Shown: one piece after another, positions 1-11,073 of the stretch | How the letters are laid out: each line of letters starts with the position of its first letter | Position numbering within the stretch: the first letter of the stretch is position 1 | Assembly (NCBI RefSeq): GCF_007859945.1 | Contig: NZ_SJPQ01000001.1 | Location: forward strand, 1,488,001-1,552,000 | DNA length: 64,000 nucleotides | Reading direction: 5' to 3' | Source: Pseudobythopirellula maris | GTDB lineage: Bacteria; Planctomycetota; Planctomycetia; Pirellulales; Lacipirellulaceae | The notes under the pieces: generated by a model | What the model saw: only the letters and a program-made list of their open reading frames with translations | Told to the model about the DNA's origin: nothing | Database searches by the model: none | Made by a program: the position numbers and the translations under genes

Positions 1-1171
1 AGAAGATCTCCAGGAACTGTCGATCGCTCTCGGTGAAGCGGCCCGGAGAGGGGCTCTCGACGTTGAACGTGCCGATCACCTGGTCGTGCAACGACAACGG
101 GACGGTGAGCGAGCTGCGGGCGTCTTGGGCGCCTTCGAGGTAAAGCGGGTCCTCGCTCGTGTCCTCGCACAAATAGCTCTTGCCCGTGGCCGCCACAAAA
201 CCGGTCACGCCGTTGCCAGACGTCTCGGACCGCAGGGTGCGGCGTTCGGCCTCGGGCTTGATGCCCACGGCCAGCAGCGGGTCGAGCACGCCGGTGTTCT
301 GGTCCAGCATGCGGATCTCGACCACGTCGAACTGCAGCACGTCCTGCGTGTAGTGCAAGATGTTCGACTTGAGGAGCTCGATCCGCTCCTCGAATCCCAT
401 GCTGGCCACCTCCTCGGGCGTGAGGTCGGCGAGCTCGATGCCCGCTTGGTGGATCGCCGCAAGCTTCTGCTGTTGCTGCTGCTCATCGGTCACGTCGCGG
501 AGCGTGACGACTAACTGCTCAGCGGGCGATCCGTCGAAGTTCGGCAGCGGCGCCGCACTCACCATGAAATAGCGGCCCTCTTCGCAGCGGAGCGTCGTGG
601 TGGCCGGCTTGCCCGTGGCGAGGGCCGTGTGGAATGGGCAGAACTCGGGGCCGAGGATCTCGGGGCCGCCAAGCAACTGATAGAAGTTGACGCCCACAAC
701 GCCGTCGCGCGTCGTCCAGCCGCAGAGCGTGCCGTTGGCCCACAGCACCCGGTTGTCCGCATCGAGGAGCGCCACCCCGTCGGGCATGCCGCGCAGGATC
801 TGCTCGTTCTGAATGATGCGTCCCGCTTCGGCCGAGGGGAGCATGAGAGCGGCGTCGGCGTAGACCCCCTGGTAGTCGCCGTTGGCGAGCTTGGCGATCG
901 CTCGCAGAGGGGAGCTCACCGTATCGACGTCGACCCCGTCGGCGAACCGCTGATTGAGCGCTTGCGATTCGGCGTCGCCACGCGACAGGCAGAGGATCTT
1001 GGGCTTATCACCCTGCGGTGCGGGCGAGGGGCCGGTCTCCGATTGACCTGTCGCAGATTGACCAGACGCGGGGCGATCGGCCGCCCCCTGGCCCTGGGCC
1101 GTCGGCCCACACTCGCCCTCGGGGAGCGAAGCGTCCGGGCCGTCAACATTGGTTGTGTCTTGGTGCGACAC
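1..1171 (-). CDS. PAS-GAF sensor protein, C-terminus cut by the window edge
   Basis: Signal-transduction protein read on the minus strand and running off the left edge, so its output domain is unseen. From the N-terminus: a Gly/Gln/Ser-rich linker; a receiver-like segment beginning KPKILCLSRGD; a PAS domain (ILRGMPDGVALLDADNRVLW, then FYQLLGGPEILG and RYFMVSAAPLPNFDGSPAEQ), ending in a VTLRDVTDEQQQQQKL linker; then a GAF domain (DVVEIRMLD, GVTGFVAATGKSYLCEDTSE, SSLTVPLSLHDQVIGTFNVE). PAS/GAF sensors usually feed a histidine kinase or cyclase domain, but the output here is not visible. I chose the GTG at 1171 because GAGAG lies about 9 nt upstream. A GTG at 1255 is in frame but would coincide with the predicted transcription start. 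The PAS/GAF call is firm; the start is uncertain. Confidence 0.8.
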   Translation of the reverse strand, partial: MSHQDTTNVDGPDASLPEGECGPTAQGQGAADRPASGQSATGQSETGPSPAPQGDKPKILCLSRGDAESQALNQRFADGVDVDTVSSPLRAIAKLANGDYQGVYADAALMLPSAEAGRIIQNEQILRGMPDGVALLDADNRVLWANGTLCGWTTRDGVVGVNFYQLLGGPEILGPEFCPFHTALATGKPATTTLRCEEGRYFMVSAAPLPNFDGSPAEQLVVTLRDVTDEQQQQQKLAAIHQAGIELADLTPEEVASMGFEERIELLKSNILHYTQDVLQFDVVEIRMLDQNTGVLDPLLAVGIKPEAERRTLRSETSGNGVTGFVAATGKSYLCEDTSEDPLYLEGAQDARSSLTVPLSLHDQVIGTFNVESPSPGRFTESDRQFLEIF

Positions 1172-1261
1172 CAACGCTCTCGCTGGCGAGACGGCGCCCG
1201 CTCGCAGCGGGCCTCTCTGTTCAGGGTGGGAACGCCATGCGATCCCCCCACACACTAACCG

Positions 1262-1290
1262 ATTATAGGTACGTCCCGAAAGCGGAACAA
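1262..1290 (-). promoter_or_regulatory. Sigma70-type promoter for the PAS-GAF gene
   Basis: On the minus strand TTGTTC (1290-1285) is followed after exactly 17 nt by a perfect TATAAT (1267-1262). The start point would fall near 1255, giving a leader of about 85 nt before the GTG at 1171. It is the best housekeeping-type promoter I found in the window. Confidence 0.55.
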
Positions 1291-1684
1291 CCAGTCTGGC
1301 GCTAGGTTATGGACCTAGGCTGCTAGTTTCTACCCACTGTTGAGCATCGATCGCCCGATGAAGCGGTCTCCATAAACTTTAGGGCCTACGGCTTCTTTGC
1401 GGCGTCCTGCTCTCCTGCAACCGGCGCCGCCGCTACAGGCCTCCCCCACAGGTGGTTTGTCGCCGAGCGACGGCAAACCGAGGCAACTGCCCCAATAGCC
1501 CGGAGTTGACGGTTTGCCGGTGACGATCACCCCCCGCATGCCTAGAATAGCGGGTCTGTCGCCTCCCGGGCGGCCGACACGATGCGACCCCCACCCGGCG
1601 TGGATACCACACCGCCCCCCCCGCCACACGCCGCCCCCCCACTCCCCACCCTCCCCGTCCAGCCGCAAGGCTGCCCCCCTCTCG
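1291..1684. other. Intergenic region with C-rich tract upstream of typA
   Basis: No credible gene. The segment 1313-1330 contains a small palindrome around CCTAGGCTGCTAG. From about 1600 to 1680 the plus strand is a low-complexity tract dominated by runs of C, immediately before the typA start. The typA reading frame stays open through this tract, but the residues are Pro/His-rich and unlike the family, so I treat it as leader. Confidence 0.5.
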
Positions 1685-3577
<1,893 letters not shown>

Positions 3578-3739
3578 CCCGCGCAACTCGGCGTGGAATG
3601 GGGGACCAGAGCGTGCGAGGGATTGCCGCACGCGTGGGTGCTTGATCGCGGTGAGCTAGGTTTGCTCAGGGCCCGCGCGCTGTGTGGCGGCCGGCCCTTG
3701 AGCCCGCACCACCCACGCCGCGTCCCAAGGTCGTCTGTC

Positions 3740-4564
3740 ATGTCCGCGACACGCTTCGCTCCCGCCCGCCGGGGGCTGTCGATCATCGAAACTTTGGGCT
3801 GCCTGCTGGCCGTCGGCTGCGGCGTGTGGGCCGGCGCCGTGTGGCTGGGCCTCGACCTGTCGGCCGTCGCCTACACGGCGCTCAGCGACGCCGAGGTGAT
3901 GGAGCAGATCCCCGAGGATTGGCGCCCGGCCAACCCCGAATGCCCCGAGGGCGACTGCCCTTCGATCGAGCAGCTGCACCTCGAAAGGGCGATCGCCCTG
4001 AACGAAGAGCTCGACTCGCTGCGGTTCGAAGTTGCGGCGCTTCGCAACGGCGCGGAGCTCGAGGAGCCGATCGACGCCGAGGCGCTCTTGGCGCGGTTCG
4101 AACAGCCCGAACAGAAGCACGCCCGCGTGGCGACGATGCAGCATTGGAAGCGGATCGGCGAAGTCGTCACTGAAGTGAACAACTTGCACCGCAGCGTTGA
4201 GGGTCTAGCCCAAACCGGGCACGCGGCTCGCACCATGAGCATCCGCCGCAGGGCGTTCGCTTATGGCGCCCGCGCGATCGAGGCGTGTGAGGTCGAGGGA
4301 GTCGACCCGACGGCCGTGGAGGCTGGCTACCGGATCGCCGACTGGTATCGAAAAGGCGACGAGATGATCTTCCGCTCGGTCGATCCCAGCACCGCGACCG
4401 CAACGGCCAGCCGAGGCCTCACCCCCAGCGAGGCGTGGCAGAACGCCAAGAAGCAGCACGACAAGGAGGGCGAGTTGGTGCTAGAGAAAACCAACGAAAC
4501 CCGTGCTCTGCTCAAGGCCCGCTTCCTGGTCGAGTTCCCACCAGTGTTCGGCGAAACGCTGTAA
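3740..4564 (+). CDS. Membrane-anchored protein of unknown function
   Basis: 274 residues from the ATG at 3740; the frame is open further upstream without recognisable content. A basic N-terminus (RFAPARRG) precedes one hydrophobic segment at about 14-42 (IIETLGCLLAVGCGVWAGAV), and the rest is soluble, charged and largely helical, with a short Cys-containing stretch (NPECPEGDCP) at about 65-75. The start LSIIETLGCLLAVG slightly recalls a type IV pilin-like prepilin leader, but it lacks the usual Gly-Phe-Thr-Leu-Ile-Glu context and I do not assign that. The helical part would face the periplasm or cytoplasm. I do not recognise the family. Confidence 0.75.
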   Translation: MSATRFAPARRGLSIIETLGCLLAVGCGVWAGAVWLGLDLSAVAYTALSDAEVMEQIPEDWRPANPECPEGDCPSIEQLHLERAIALNEELDSLRFEVAALRNGAELEEPIDAEALLARFEQPEQKHARVATMQHWKRIGEVVTEVNNLHRSVEGLAQTGHAARTMSIRRRAFAYGARAIEACEVEGVDPTAVEAGYRIADWYRKGDEMIFRSVDPSTATATASRGLTPSEAWQNAKKQHDKEGELVLEKTNETRALLKARFLVEFPPVFGETL

Positions 4565-4787
4565 AAACCGGTAGGAATGGCCCTGCCGATTACACGGGGG
4601 GTTAGGCGGACGATTGTTGCCAGGGCAATCCGGGGAAACTAGGATGGACGCCTGCGGAATCGACGCCTTTTGCAGAAACCCCGCATCCCAGCACACCCCC
4701 CAGCCGTCCTGACAGCGTCGCCCTTATGAGTTAGGGCCAGGCTAGGCTGCCGACACGACCCCATTTGCTTTCCGGAGAGGTTCGACG

Positions 4788-6143
4788 ATGAAGAGGCTCC
4801 TGAACACCGCGTTTGTGGCTCTGGTGGCGTTCGCCACAGCGATCCAGCCCGCTTCGGCCGGGCTGTGGTCTCGCATCCACAGCCAATCGGCGCCCTCTTG
4901 CTGCCAGCCTGTCTGCTGCGAGCCCGCTCCGAGTTGTGAGCCCGAGCCGTGCTGCGAGCCGGCTGTTGTGCACGAGACGAGCTGCTGCGGTGAGCAGTCG
5001 TCTGAGGTCGTCGAGCAGACTTGGTCATCGGAGTCCCGGTCTTCGGAGACCCTGCACTCGACGCAAATGCAATCGGAGCCCGAACTGGCCGACCCCGAGC
5101 CGGTCAGCCCGCCAGCGAACGATTTTGAGCAGCCGACCGAGCTGGAGCCGATGGCGCCCGCTGCGGCCGAAGAGCAGGAGCCCGCTTTCCCGTTCGATGA
5201 GCCAGCGGCCGAGTCGATGCCGGAGCCCGATACCGCCGAGGTGTTTGAGGAGCCCGCGTTCGACGAACCGATGTTCGAGGAGCCGGCGACTGAAGAACCG
5301 GCATTCGAGGAGCCGGCCTTCGAAGAGCAGCCCGCCGAAGAACCTGTTTTCGAAGACCCGATGCCGTTCGAGCCCGCCCCAGAGGATGAGCCCGCGGACG
5401 ATTTCTTTGGCGCCGAACCGGCGCCGGTAGAAGAGCCGGCCGAGGAGGCCGCTCCGTTCGGTGATGAGGCTTTCGGGGCCGAAGACTTTGGCGGCAACGA
5501 CTTCGGCGGCGAAGACAACCTCTTCGAAGAGCCCGCCGCTCCGGCCGAAGAAATGCCGGCCGACGCCCCGGCCGCTGAGCCTGCCGCCGAAGAGCCCGCC
5601 GACGATTTCTTCGGTGGCGACGAGCTCTTCGATGGCCCCGCCGAGGCCCCTGCCGACGAGCCGGCGGCCGATGAAGGCGACGATCTGTTCGGCGATTTTG
5701 GCGACGCCCCGGCTGAGCCGCCCGCCGAAGAAGCCCCGGACGACGGCGATTTCTTTGGCGGCTTCGGCGACACCGAGACCGAGGACGACCTGTTTGGCGC
5801 CCCTCCGGCGGAAGATGTGCCGGCTAACGAAGCCCCCGCTGATGAGCCGCCGGCCGACGATGAGGACGACCTGTTTGGCGACTTCGGCGCCATCCTCCGT
5901 GAGCCGGGCGGTTACGCCAGCACGGAGTCGCGTCCCTGGGTCGACAACTCGGGCCAGTTCTCTTGTGTTGGCCGACTGGTCGCCGTCCAGGAGGGAAGCG
6001 TTCGTCTGCTCAAGTCGAGCGGCCGCACGACGACGGTCCCGCTCGGACGGTTGAGCGAGGCCGACATCGAATTCGTCAACCGCCAGGCGGTTGCCGAGAT
6101 CAAGCTCGGCGTTGAGGGCATCGCTCAGACCGCCCAACGCTAG
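4788..6143 (+). CDS. Exported acidic low-complexity protein with C-terminal SHD1 domain
   Basis: 451 residues in four zones. First a signal peptide (MKRLLNTAFVALVAFATAIQ). Second a Cys-rich block at about 40-70 (SCCQPVCCEPAPSC, EPCCEPAVV). Third some 300 residues of Glu/Pro/Ala/Asp low complexity in which DDFFGG, DDLFGDFG and related Asp-Asp-Phe/Leu-Phe-Gly motifs recur. Fourth a C-terminal SHD1 domain at about 375-440 (SRPWVDNSGQFSCVGRLVAV, VRLLKSSGRTTTVPLGRLSE). SHD1 is the domain of yeast Sla1 and is abundant in planctomycetes, where its role is not established. It lies tail to tail with hemG with a 6-nt gap. Function unknown; the domain call is fairly firm. Confidence 0.85.
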   Translation: MKRLLNTAFVALVAFATAIQPASAGLWSRIHSQSAPSCCQPVCCEPAPSCEPEPCCEPAVVHETSCCGEQSSEVVEQTWSSESRSSETLHSTQMQSEPELADPEPVSPPANDFEQPTELEPMAPAAAEEQEPAFPFDEPAAESMPEPDTAEVFEEPAFDEPMFEEPATEEPAFEEPAFEEQPAEEPVFEDPMPFEPAPEDEPADDFFGAEPAPVEEPAEEAAPFGDEAFGAEDFGGNDFGGEDNLFEEPAAPAEEMPADAPAAEPAAEEPADDFFGGDELFDGPAEAPADEPAADEGDDLFGDFGDAPAEPPAEEAPDDGDFFGGFGDTETEDDLFGAPPAEDVPANEAPADEPPADDEDDLFGDFGAILREPGGYASTESRPWVDNSGQFSCVGRLVAVQEGSVRLLKSSGRTTTVPLGRLSEADIEFVNRQAVAEIKLGVEGIAQTAQR

Positions 6144-6149
6144 GCACGG

Positions 6150-7592
6150 CTAGGACTGGGGGCCAAGGCCGCCGAGCACCCGCTCGGCGGCTAGCTCTCC
6201 GGAACGCACGCACTGCGGTATCCCCACCCCGCGATAGGCGGCGCCCGCCAGCGCCAGGGCGGGCATCGCCGCTGTGGCGTTCTCGATGCGTTCGATCCGG
6301 TCGGTGTGCCCCACATGGTATTGTGGCATCGCCCCCGGCCAGCGGGCGATGTGTGTGAGCTCCGGCTCGCCCTGCAGGCCGATCAAGTCGCCAAGCTCCT
6401 CTTTAGCCAGCTTGATAAGCTGATCGTCGTCGAGGCCCAGCAGTTCCGGCTGCAAGGCCCCGCCGATGAACGCCCGCACGAGCAGCTTGCCGTCGGGGGC
6501 CCGGCCGGGGAACTTGAGACTGGCGAAGCTCGCGGCGATCAACCGACGGCCTTCAATCGCTGGAGCGACAAACCCAAAACCTTCGAGCGGCCGTCGCACC
6601 TGCTCCTTGTCGACACCGAGGCAAACAATGGCGACGCCGGCGTAGCTGATCGCCCCAAGCTCGCCCGCTAGCTCTGGGTTAATGCCGCGCAGCACCGACG
6701 CGGCGTGCGGCGCCGGCGTGGCGAGCACCAAGCCGTCGTACTCCCCCAGCGCCTCACCACGTTCGTCGGTCAGCCGCCAGGGGGCGAAGCCCGCCTCTCC
6801 GAGCGTGGCGCTCGCCACCCTCGCATTTGTCCTCACCCGATCACGCGGCAGCCGATCGGCCACCGACTGCACCATCTGCTCCATGCCATTGCGAGGGGCG
6901 AGGAACAAGCCGTAGCGGGCGCCGCTCTCGCCGGCGTTCACGCTGTTCGTGTCATGCCGCGCCGCCCGGTAGAGGCTGCCGTATTCGGCCTCTTGCTCGA
7001 TCAGCTGCGGCATGGTGGCGGCCATGCTCAGACGCTCGGCGTCGGCGGTGTAGATGCCGGAGAGGAGCGGCTGCACCAATCGCTCATAAGCCTCGCGTCC
7101 GAGCCGGCGGCGGGCGAAGGATGCGACGCTCTCGTCTCCGGCCTTATGACCTCTGGGGACGAGCGGCTCGATCGCCAGCCGCATCCTGCCTCGCCAAGAG
7201 AGGACGGGCGACGCAAGGATCGGCCCCAATTCGCGGGGTGACATCACCACGAAGCCGCGCGGCACGCCCGCCAGCCGGCCGCGGCAGACAACCATCGCCC
7301 GGCGGCGTGACTCGTCGGTGGGCAGCAACTCGTCGCCGATGCCGCACGCATCGCACAAGTCGCGAGCCCACGGCAACTTGGTGAGAAAATTATCGGCGCT
7401 CTCTTCGACCAGCCAATCACCTTTGCGCACCGTGCTGAGCACGCCTCCCAGCCGCGGCGACGCCTCGAGCAGCCGCCAATCGACCGCCGGTGTGGCCTGG
7501 CTCAGACGCAACGCGGCGGCGAGCCCCCCGACGCCTCCGCCCACGACCGCGATGCGCTTCGGCCGTCGCGATTCGGTAGACGGGGAGTCCAT
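6150..7592 (-). CDS. hemG: Protoporphyrinogen oxidase (FAD-dependent, HemY type)
   Basis: Oxygen-dependent oxidation of protoporphyrinogen IX to protoporphyrin IX, the penultimate step of heme synthesis, usually membrane-associated. The 480 residues match the family. The N-terminal FAD-binding motif is VVGGGVGGLAAALRLS (16-31), followed by GGVLSTVRKGDWLVEESADN, which is characteristic of this oxidase. Later come PLLSGIYTADAERLS and, near the C-terminus, LALAGAAYRGVGIPQCVRSG, the conserved FAD-contacting end. The ATG at 7592 places the FAD motif at the usual distance; the open frame further upstream is not family-like. The next gene upstream on the same strand ends at 7735. Confidence 0.93.
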   Translation of the reverse strand: MDSPSTESRRPKRIAVVGGGVGGLAAALRLSQATPAVDWRLLEASPRLGGVLSTVRKGDWLVEESADNFLTKLPWARDLCDACGIGDELLPTDESRRRAMVVCRGRLAGVPRGFVVMSPRELGPILASPVLSWRGRMRLAIEPLVPRGHKAGDESVASFARRRLGREAYERLVQPLLSGIYTADAERLSMAATMPQLIEQEAEYGSLYRAARHDTNSVNAGESGARYGLFLAPRNGMEQMVQSVADRLPRDRVRTNARVASATLGEAGFAPWRLTDERGEALGEYDGLVLATPAPHAASVLRGINPELAGELGAISYAGVAIVCLGVDKEQVRRPLEGFGFVAPAIEGRRLIAASFASLKFPGRAPDGKLLVRAFIGGALQPELLGLDDDQLIKLAKEELGDLIGLQGEPELTHIARWPGAMPQYHVGHTDRIERIENATAAMPALALAGAAYRGVGIPQCVRSGELAAERVLGGLGPQS

Positions 7593-7734
7593 GCGGCGGA
7601 GATCGACCTCGAGGAATGGGTGGAGACTTCCCCACCATATTCCGAGCTCGGTCCCCATTTCCAGGGCGGCGAGACTGAGAGCGTTGCGGAGTAACTGCGC
7701 CAGAGCAGCGGGCCCACGGCGCCAACGCCCCGAT

Positions 7735-8616
7735 TCACCACACCCCGCCGTGATTGCTCCAGCCCCAACGCGTGTCGGGACGGCCGCCGTAGCGCCACTC
7801 GACACCAAACGTGAGTGAGAAGTTTTGCAGCGTCGACGTGCCGCTCTGTCCGAGAGCGATGTTGTCCACGATCTCGCCACGCCACGCCAGATTGCGGCGG
7901 ATCTGGTGCTTGAATCCAGCCCCGATCGGCAGAGTGATCATCGTTTGCTGCTCGCGAGCAGCCGCGTCATTGGTGAACTCGACGTCGGTGAGCCCGAACC
8001 CAACGCGGTAGTACGGCCGGGTGCGCGAGTCGCCCCACGGGTAATACATCACCGACAAATCGCCCAGGAACAGGTTGTCGCCCTGGTCCGTGCCGGGCTG
8101 GGTGCTGTTTCTCAGGTTGGGCGTTGACCACGCCACACGGGCCTGGGCGCCCCAGTAATGATCCCAATCCCAGCCGACCGAAACGCCAGCCATCAGGTCG
8201 TTGGCCGTGCCGACGTTGCTGTCGATCGAATTGGTGACCAACAGCGCCCCGGTGTCGAAGCTCAGGCTGAACGGCCGGTTGAGCCAGCTGGTGCCGCGGA
8301 GCGGGCTGCCTGGCCCCATCGCCCGGCCGTGGGTGCTCGAGTGCCGCAGGTGCATCTGCTGGAAGAACCAAGGCATGGGGGTGACCCCCTCCTCGGCGTA
8401 GCCGTCGGCCGTGCAGTCGGCGCAATCACAGCTGCCCTGCAAACCATGCCGCAGTCCGGTTTCGTTCAGACCGGGCAACGCAAGCGCGTCGCCCGGGGCG
8501 AGCGGTTGAGGCTGCTGAGCGCCGACAGGCGCCAGCTGCAGCATCGCCACGACGACGCTGGCGATAAGCCAAATTCGTGGGTTAAAAGTCCAGGCTGGTG
8601 CTATCGTCGCGCGCAT
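7735..8616 (-). CDS. Outer-membrane beta-barrel protein
   Basis: 293 residues from the ATG at 8616; a TTG at 8637 with AGGA 5 nt upstream is an alternative start. A signal peptide (IWLIASVVVAMLQLAPVGAQ) leads to a Cys-bearing segment (GSCDCADCTADGY) and then alternating hydrophobic/polar strands typical of an eight-strand porin-like barrel: LSFDTGALLVTNSIDS, LMAGVSVGWDWDHYWGAQAR, LGDLSVMYYPWGDSRTRPYY, MITLPIGAGFKHQIRRNLAW and FSLTFGVEWRYGG. The barrel call is inferred from strand periodicity and aromatic girdles rather than a named motif. It lies just upstream of hemG on the same strand; a functional link is doubtful. Confidence 0.75.
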   Translation of the reverse strand: MRATIAPAWTFNPRIWLIASVVVAMLQLAPVGAQQPQPLAPGDALALPGLNETGLRHGLQGSCDCADCTADGYAEEGVTPMPWFFQQMHLRHSSTHGRAMGPGSPLRGTSWLNRPFSLSFDTGALLVTNSIDSNVGTANDLMAGVSVGWDWDHYWGAQARVAWSTPNLRNSTQPGTDQGDNLFLGDLSVMYYPWGDSRTRPYYRVGFGLTDVEFTNDAAAREQQTMITLPIGAGFKHQIRRNLAWRGEIVDNIALGQSGTSTLQNFSLTFGVEWRYGGRPDTRWGWSNHGGVW

Positions 8617-8747
8617 GCGTCGCCAAGAATCGGCCAATATTCCTATCGGCGCACGGCCAACGCCGAGCGCGCGGAAAGGCTAGCGATCGCACCGAGGCGA
8701 CGCAAGGCCGAAGAGAAAGTTGACGCCGCCCCTCGTGGAACGAGCTC

Positions 8748-9851
8748 TCAGTGGTTCTGAGCGGTCTTCTGCGTCGTGTTGTCCGCTTCCGCCGCCGAGT
8801 CCGGCTCCTCCGACGCAACCACCGTGGCGTAGGCGTTCACGCTAGCGGTGAACGATTCGCCGAGGTCGGTGGCGATCACCACCGGCGAGCGAAACGCGCC
8901 CGCCTTGCCCGTGGAGTTGAACTCCACGTCGATCAGGTGCCGGATGGCGGGCTCGTCGTTGTCGACCTCGAAGGCGAAACCTTCCCGCTCGCAGGTGACG
9001 GACTCGACCTTGAACGGCCGCTTGCCACGCACAATGAGCTTCTTCGCCACCGTGTCGCCATGCGGCACGTCGCCGAACACCAGGTTCTCTGGCGCGGCGG
9101 TCAGCTCCGGCTTGATGCGTGCGGTCACATCGATCGGGATCCGCGGGGCCGACGAGTCGTTGGTCACCAAGACCAGCTGCTGCGAAAGCAGGCCGGCTGG
9201 GGCTGTCTCACGCATGCGCACCAACAGGTCGTAGGCCACTCGGTTCGAAGAGCGTTGCCGCTCGGTGAGCTCAACTTCGAGGGCGTCGCTTGCGGCGCGG
9301 ACGTCTTCGATCTTCCATCCGCTGCGACCGGCGTACGTCACTCCCACTGTTTTCTCGGTGGTCGCCCCTTGGTCGATCACGCCGAAATCAACCGAGCCCG
9401 GGCTGAATACCACGTCGGCTCGTATGTTGCCGTGGACGCGCAGCTGCACCTGTGCCCGGTACGGCTTGCTGATCTGCACGGTGAGCGTGGCCGAGTGCAG
9501 CCCGGTGAACGTGCGGGTGTTGAACTGGGCGACCACGTACGCTTTGTCGTACGTCTTGATCAGCTTGCCCTCGAGCGAAGGGGTCGTGCAACCGCAGCTC
9601 GAGCGCACGCTCTCCAGCTCGACGTCCTCCTTGTAGATATTCTTGACCTCGAACTTGTAGACGGTGTCCGAGCCGCGGGCGACCGTGCCGAAGTCGTGGT
9701 CGACCTTCTCGAACATCTTCTTTGCCCAGTCCTGGGCCGAGGCGCCGCCTGCGCTCAGCAGCGCAGCCGCCAGTGCGCCCAGCAACGCGGTCCTGGGAAC
9801 GATCGCCGCGATACGGGCGACCGAGTAACGGGGCGACAACAAACTGGGCAT
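8748..9851 (-). CDS. DUF1573-domain exported protein
   Basis: 367 residues with a signal peptide (ALLGALAAALLSAGGASAQ). The mature part opens with VDHDFGTVARGSDTVYKFEV and reaches SSCGCTTPSLEG, the hallmark of DUF1573, an immunoglobulin-like ASH/MSP-type fold. Two further beta-sandwich repeats follow (VDFGVIDQGATTEKTVGV and LVFGDVPHGDTVAKKLIV share the FG-hydrophobic-x-x-G pattern), so the protein is probably three tandem Ig-like domains. Such proteins are common in Planctomycetes and Bacteroidetes; their role is unknown, perhaps in cell-envelope structure. The ATG at 9851 fits the signal peptide; the 42 in-frame residues before it do not look coding. Confidence 0.85.
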   Translation of the reverse strand: MPSLLSPRYSVARIAAIVPRTALLGALAAALLSAGGASAQDWAKKMFEKVDHDFGTVARGSDTVYKFEVKNIYKEDVELESVRSSCGCTTPSLEGKLIKTYDKAYVVAQFNTRTFTGLHSATLTVQISKPYRAQVQLRVHGNIRADVVFSPGSVDFGVIDQGATTEKTVGVTYAGRSGWKIEDVRAASDALEVELTERQRSSNRVAYDLLVRMRETAPAGLLSQQLVLVTNDSSAPRIPIDVTARIKPELTAAPENLVFGDVPHGDTVAKKLIVRGKRPFKVESVTCEREGFAFEVDNDEPAIRHLIDVEFNSTGKAGAFRSPVVIATDLGESFTASVNAYATVVASEEPDSAAEADNTTQKTAQNH

Positions 9852-10218
9852 GACGAGAATCCTCGGTGCGACGCGTCGCTGCAACAGGGGGCGGTGGGGG
9901 CGGCTGGCTCGGAGCGGCGCCGAGTCGGGCTGGGGCACGAGTGCAACGACCGTCCCCCCTAAATCTAGCTTTCCCATTCACCTCGATCGATCCTCCTTGG
10001 TGCAACTCTTCTGCCGATTTGAATGAATCGCAGGGGAGAGTGAAATAGCAGTACCGGATGGGTAATCTAGGAGGGCGGCGTCGCCACAGGCCGGTCACCA
10101 GACGACCCCACCACAAGCGTCGCCCCTTCTGCTAGGATTCTCAGCTACCACTTGGCGAATGCGGGACTGAGGGCCCGCGACACGGACCGCTCACCGCCCC
10201 TTACCCACCCCGCCCTTT
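9852..10218. other. Divergent intergenic region between DUF1573 gene and tyrA
   Basis: No gene seen. On the plus strand TGCTAGGAT (10130-10138) resembles an extended -10 element (TGN plus TAGGAT) about 80 nt before tyrA. No clear -35 element accompanies it. The minus-strand promoter for the DUF1573 gene is not obvious. Confidence 0.4.
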
Positions 10219-11073
10219 TTGCCAGACGTCCGGTTCCAACGCGTTGCCGTCGTAGGCGTCGGCCTGATCGGCGGCTCGATTGGCTTGGCGCTCAAAGCCC
10301 GCGGCGTCGCCGCCGAGGTGGTTGGCGTCGGCCGGAGCGAGCGGAGCCTGGGCCGCATGCGCGACGCCGGCGTGGTCGACCTCGCCACGCTCGACCTGTC
10401 CGAGGCGGCCCGCGGGGCCGATGTGGTGGTGGCCTGCACCCCGGTCGGCGAAGTGGCGGCCGCCCTGGCCCGGGCGGCCCAAGCTTGCCCCGCCGAGGCC
10501 CTGCTCACCGACGCCGGCAGCACCAAAGTCCAAATCGTGGGCGATGCGATCGCCGCGCTCGGCGCCAAGGCGCCGCAGTTCGTGGGCGCCCACCCGCTTG
10601 CGGGTGACCACCGCACGGGACCCGAATCGGCGCGGGCCGACCTCTTCGAAGGCCGCGTGATCGTGCTCACTCCCACGGACGAGACGGACCCCGCCGCGCT
10701 CCAACGGGCCCACGACTTCTGGTCGTCACTCGGAGCCGAGGTGGTGGAAACCACCCCCGAACGCCACGACCGCGGTTTGGCCGCAACCAGCCACACACCG
10801 CATGTGGCCGCGGCCGCGTTGGCGGCGGCTACGCCCGCCGAGACGCTCGACTACGCCGCCACCGGTTGGGCCGACACGACCCGCGTGGCGGCTGGCGACG
10901 CCGCGTTGTGGCGCGACATTTTGCTGCAGAACCGTGAATGCGTGCGGGACTCACTCGCCGCGTTACGCGCCCGGCTCGAAGACTACGACAAGGCTTTGGC
11001 CGACGGCGACGGCCCGGCTCTCGAACGAATGTTACTCGAAGGAAAAGAACGACGTGACGCTCTGGGAAGTTAA
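10219..11073 (+). CDS. tyrA: Prephenate/arogenate dehydrogenase
   Basis: NAD(P)-dependent oxidative decarboxylation of prephenate (or arogenate) in tyrosine synthesis. 284 residues, a normal length for a monofunctional TyrA. The Rossmann motif [19 protein letters not shown] lies near the start, and the family signature [20 protein letters not shown] lies in the middle, with the catalytic His of GAHPLAG. The helical dimerisation domain follows ([20 protein letters not shown]). The start is a TTG at 10219, the only candidate close before the Rossmann strand. The 3' end overlaps purL by 20 nt, so the two are probably cotranscribed and translationally coupled. Confidence 0.93.
   Translation: MPDVRFQRVAVVGVGLIGGSIGLALKARGVAAEVVGVGRSERSLGRMRDAGVVDLATLDLSEAARGADVVVACTPVGEVAAALARAAQACPAEALLTDAGSTKVQIVGDAIAALGAKAPQFVGAHPLAGDHRTGPESARADLFEGRVIVLTPTDETDPAALQRAHDFWSSLGAEVVETTPERHDRGLAATSHTPHVAAAALAAATPAETLDYAATGWADTTRVAAGDAALWRDILLQNRECVRDSLAALRARLEDYDKALADGDGPALERMLLEGKERRDALGS

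Noticed and set aside
629-1258. Plus-strand open frame of about 209 codons opposite the PAS-GAF gene
   Set aside because: It is the reverse-strand shadow of a sensor whose PAS/GAF motifs are clear on the minus strand.
4742-5893. Minus-strand frame rich in Ser/Gly/Ala/Lys
   Set aside because: It mirrors the codon repeats of the acidic SHD1 protein; composition alone would suggest a gene, but no start, motif or neighbour supports it.
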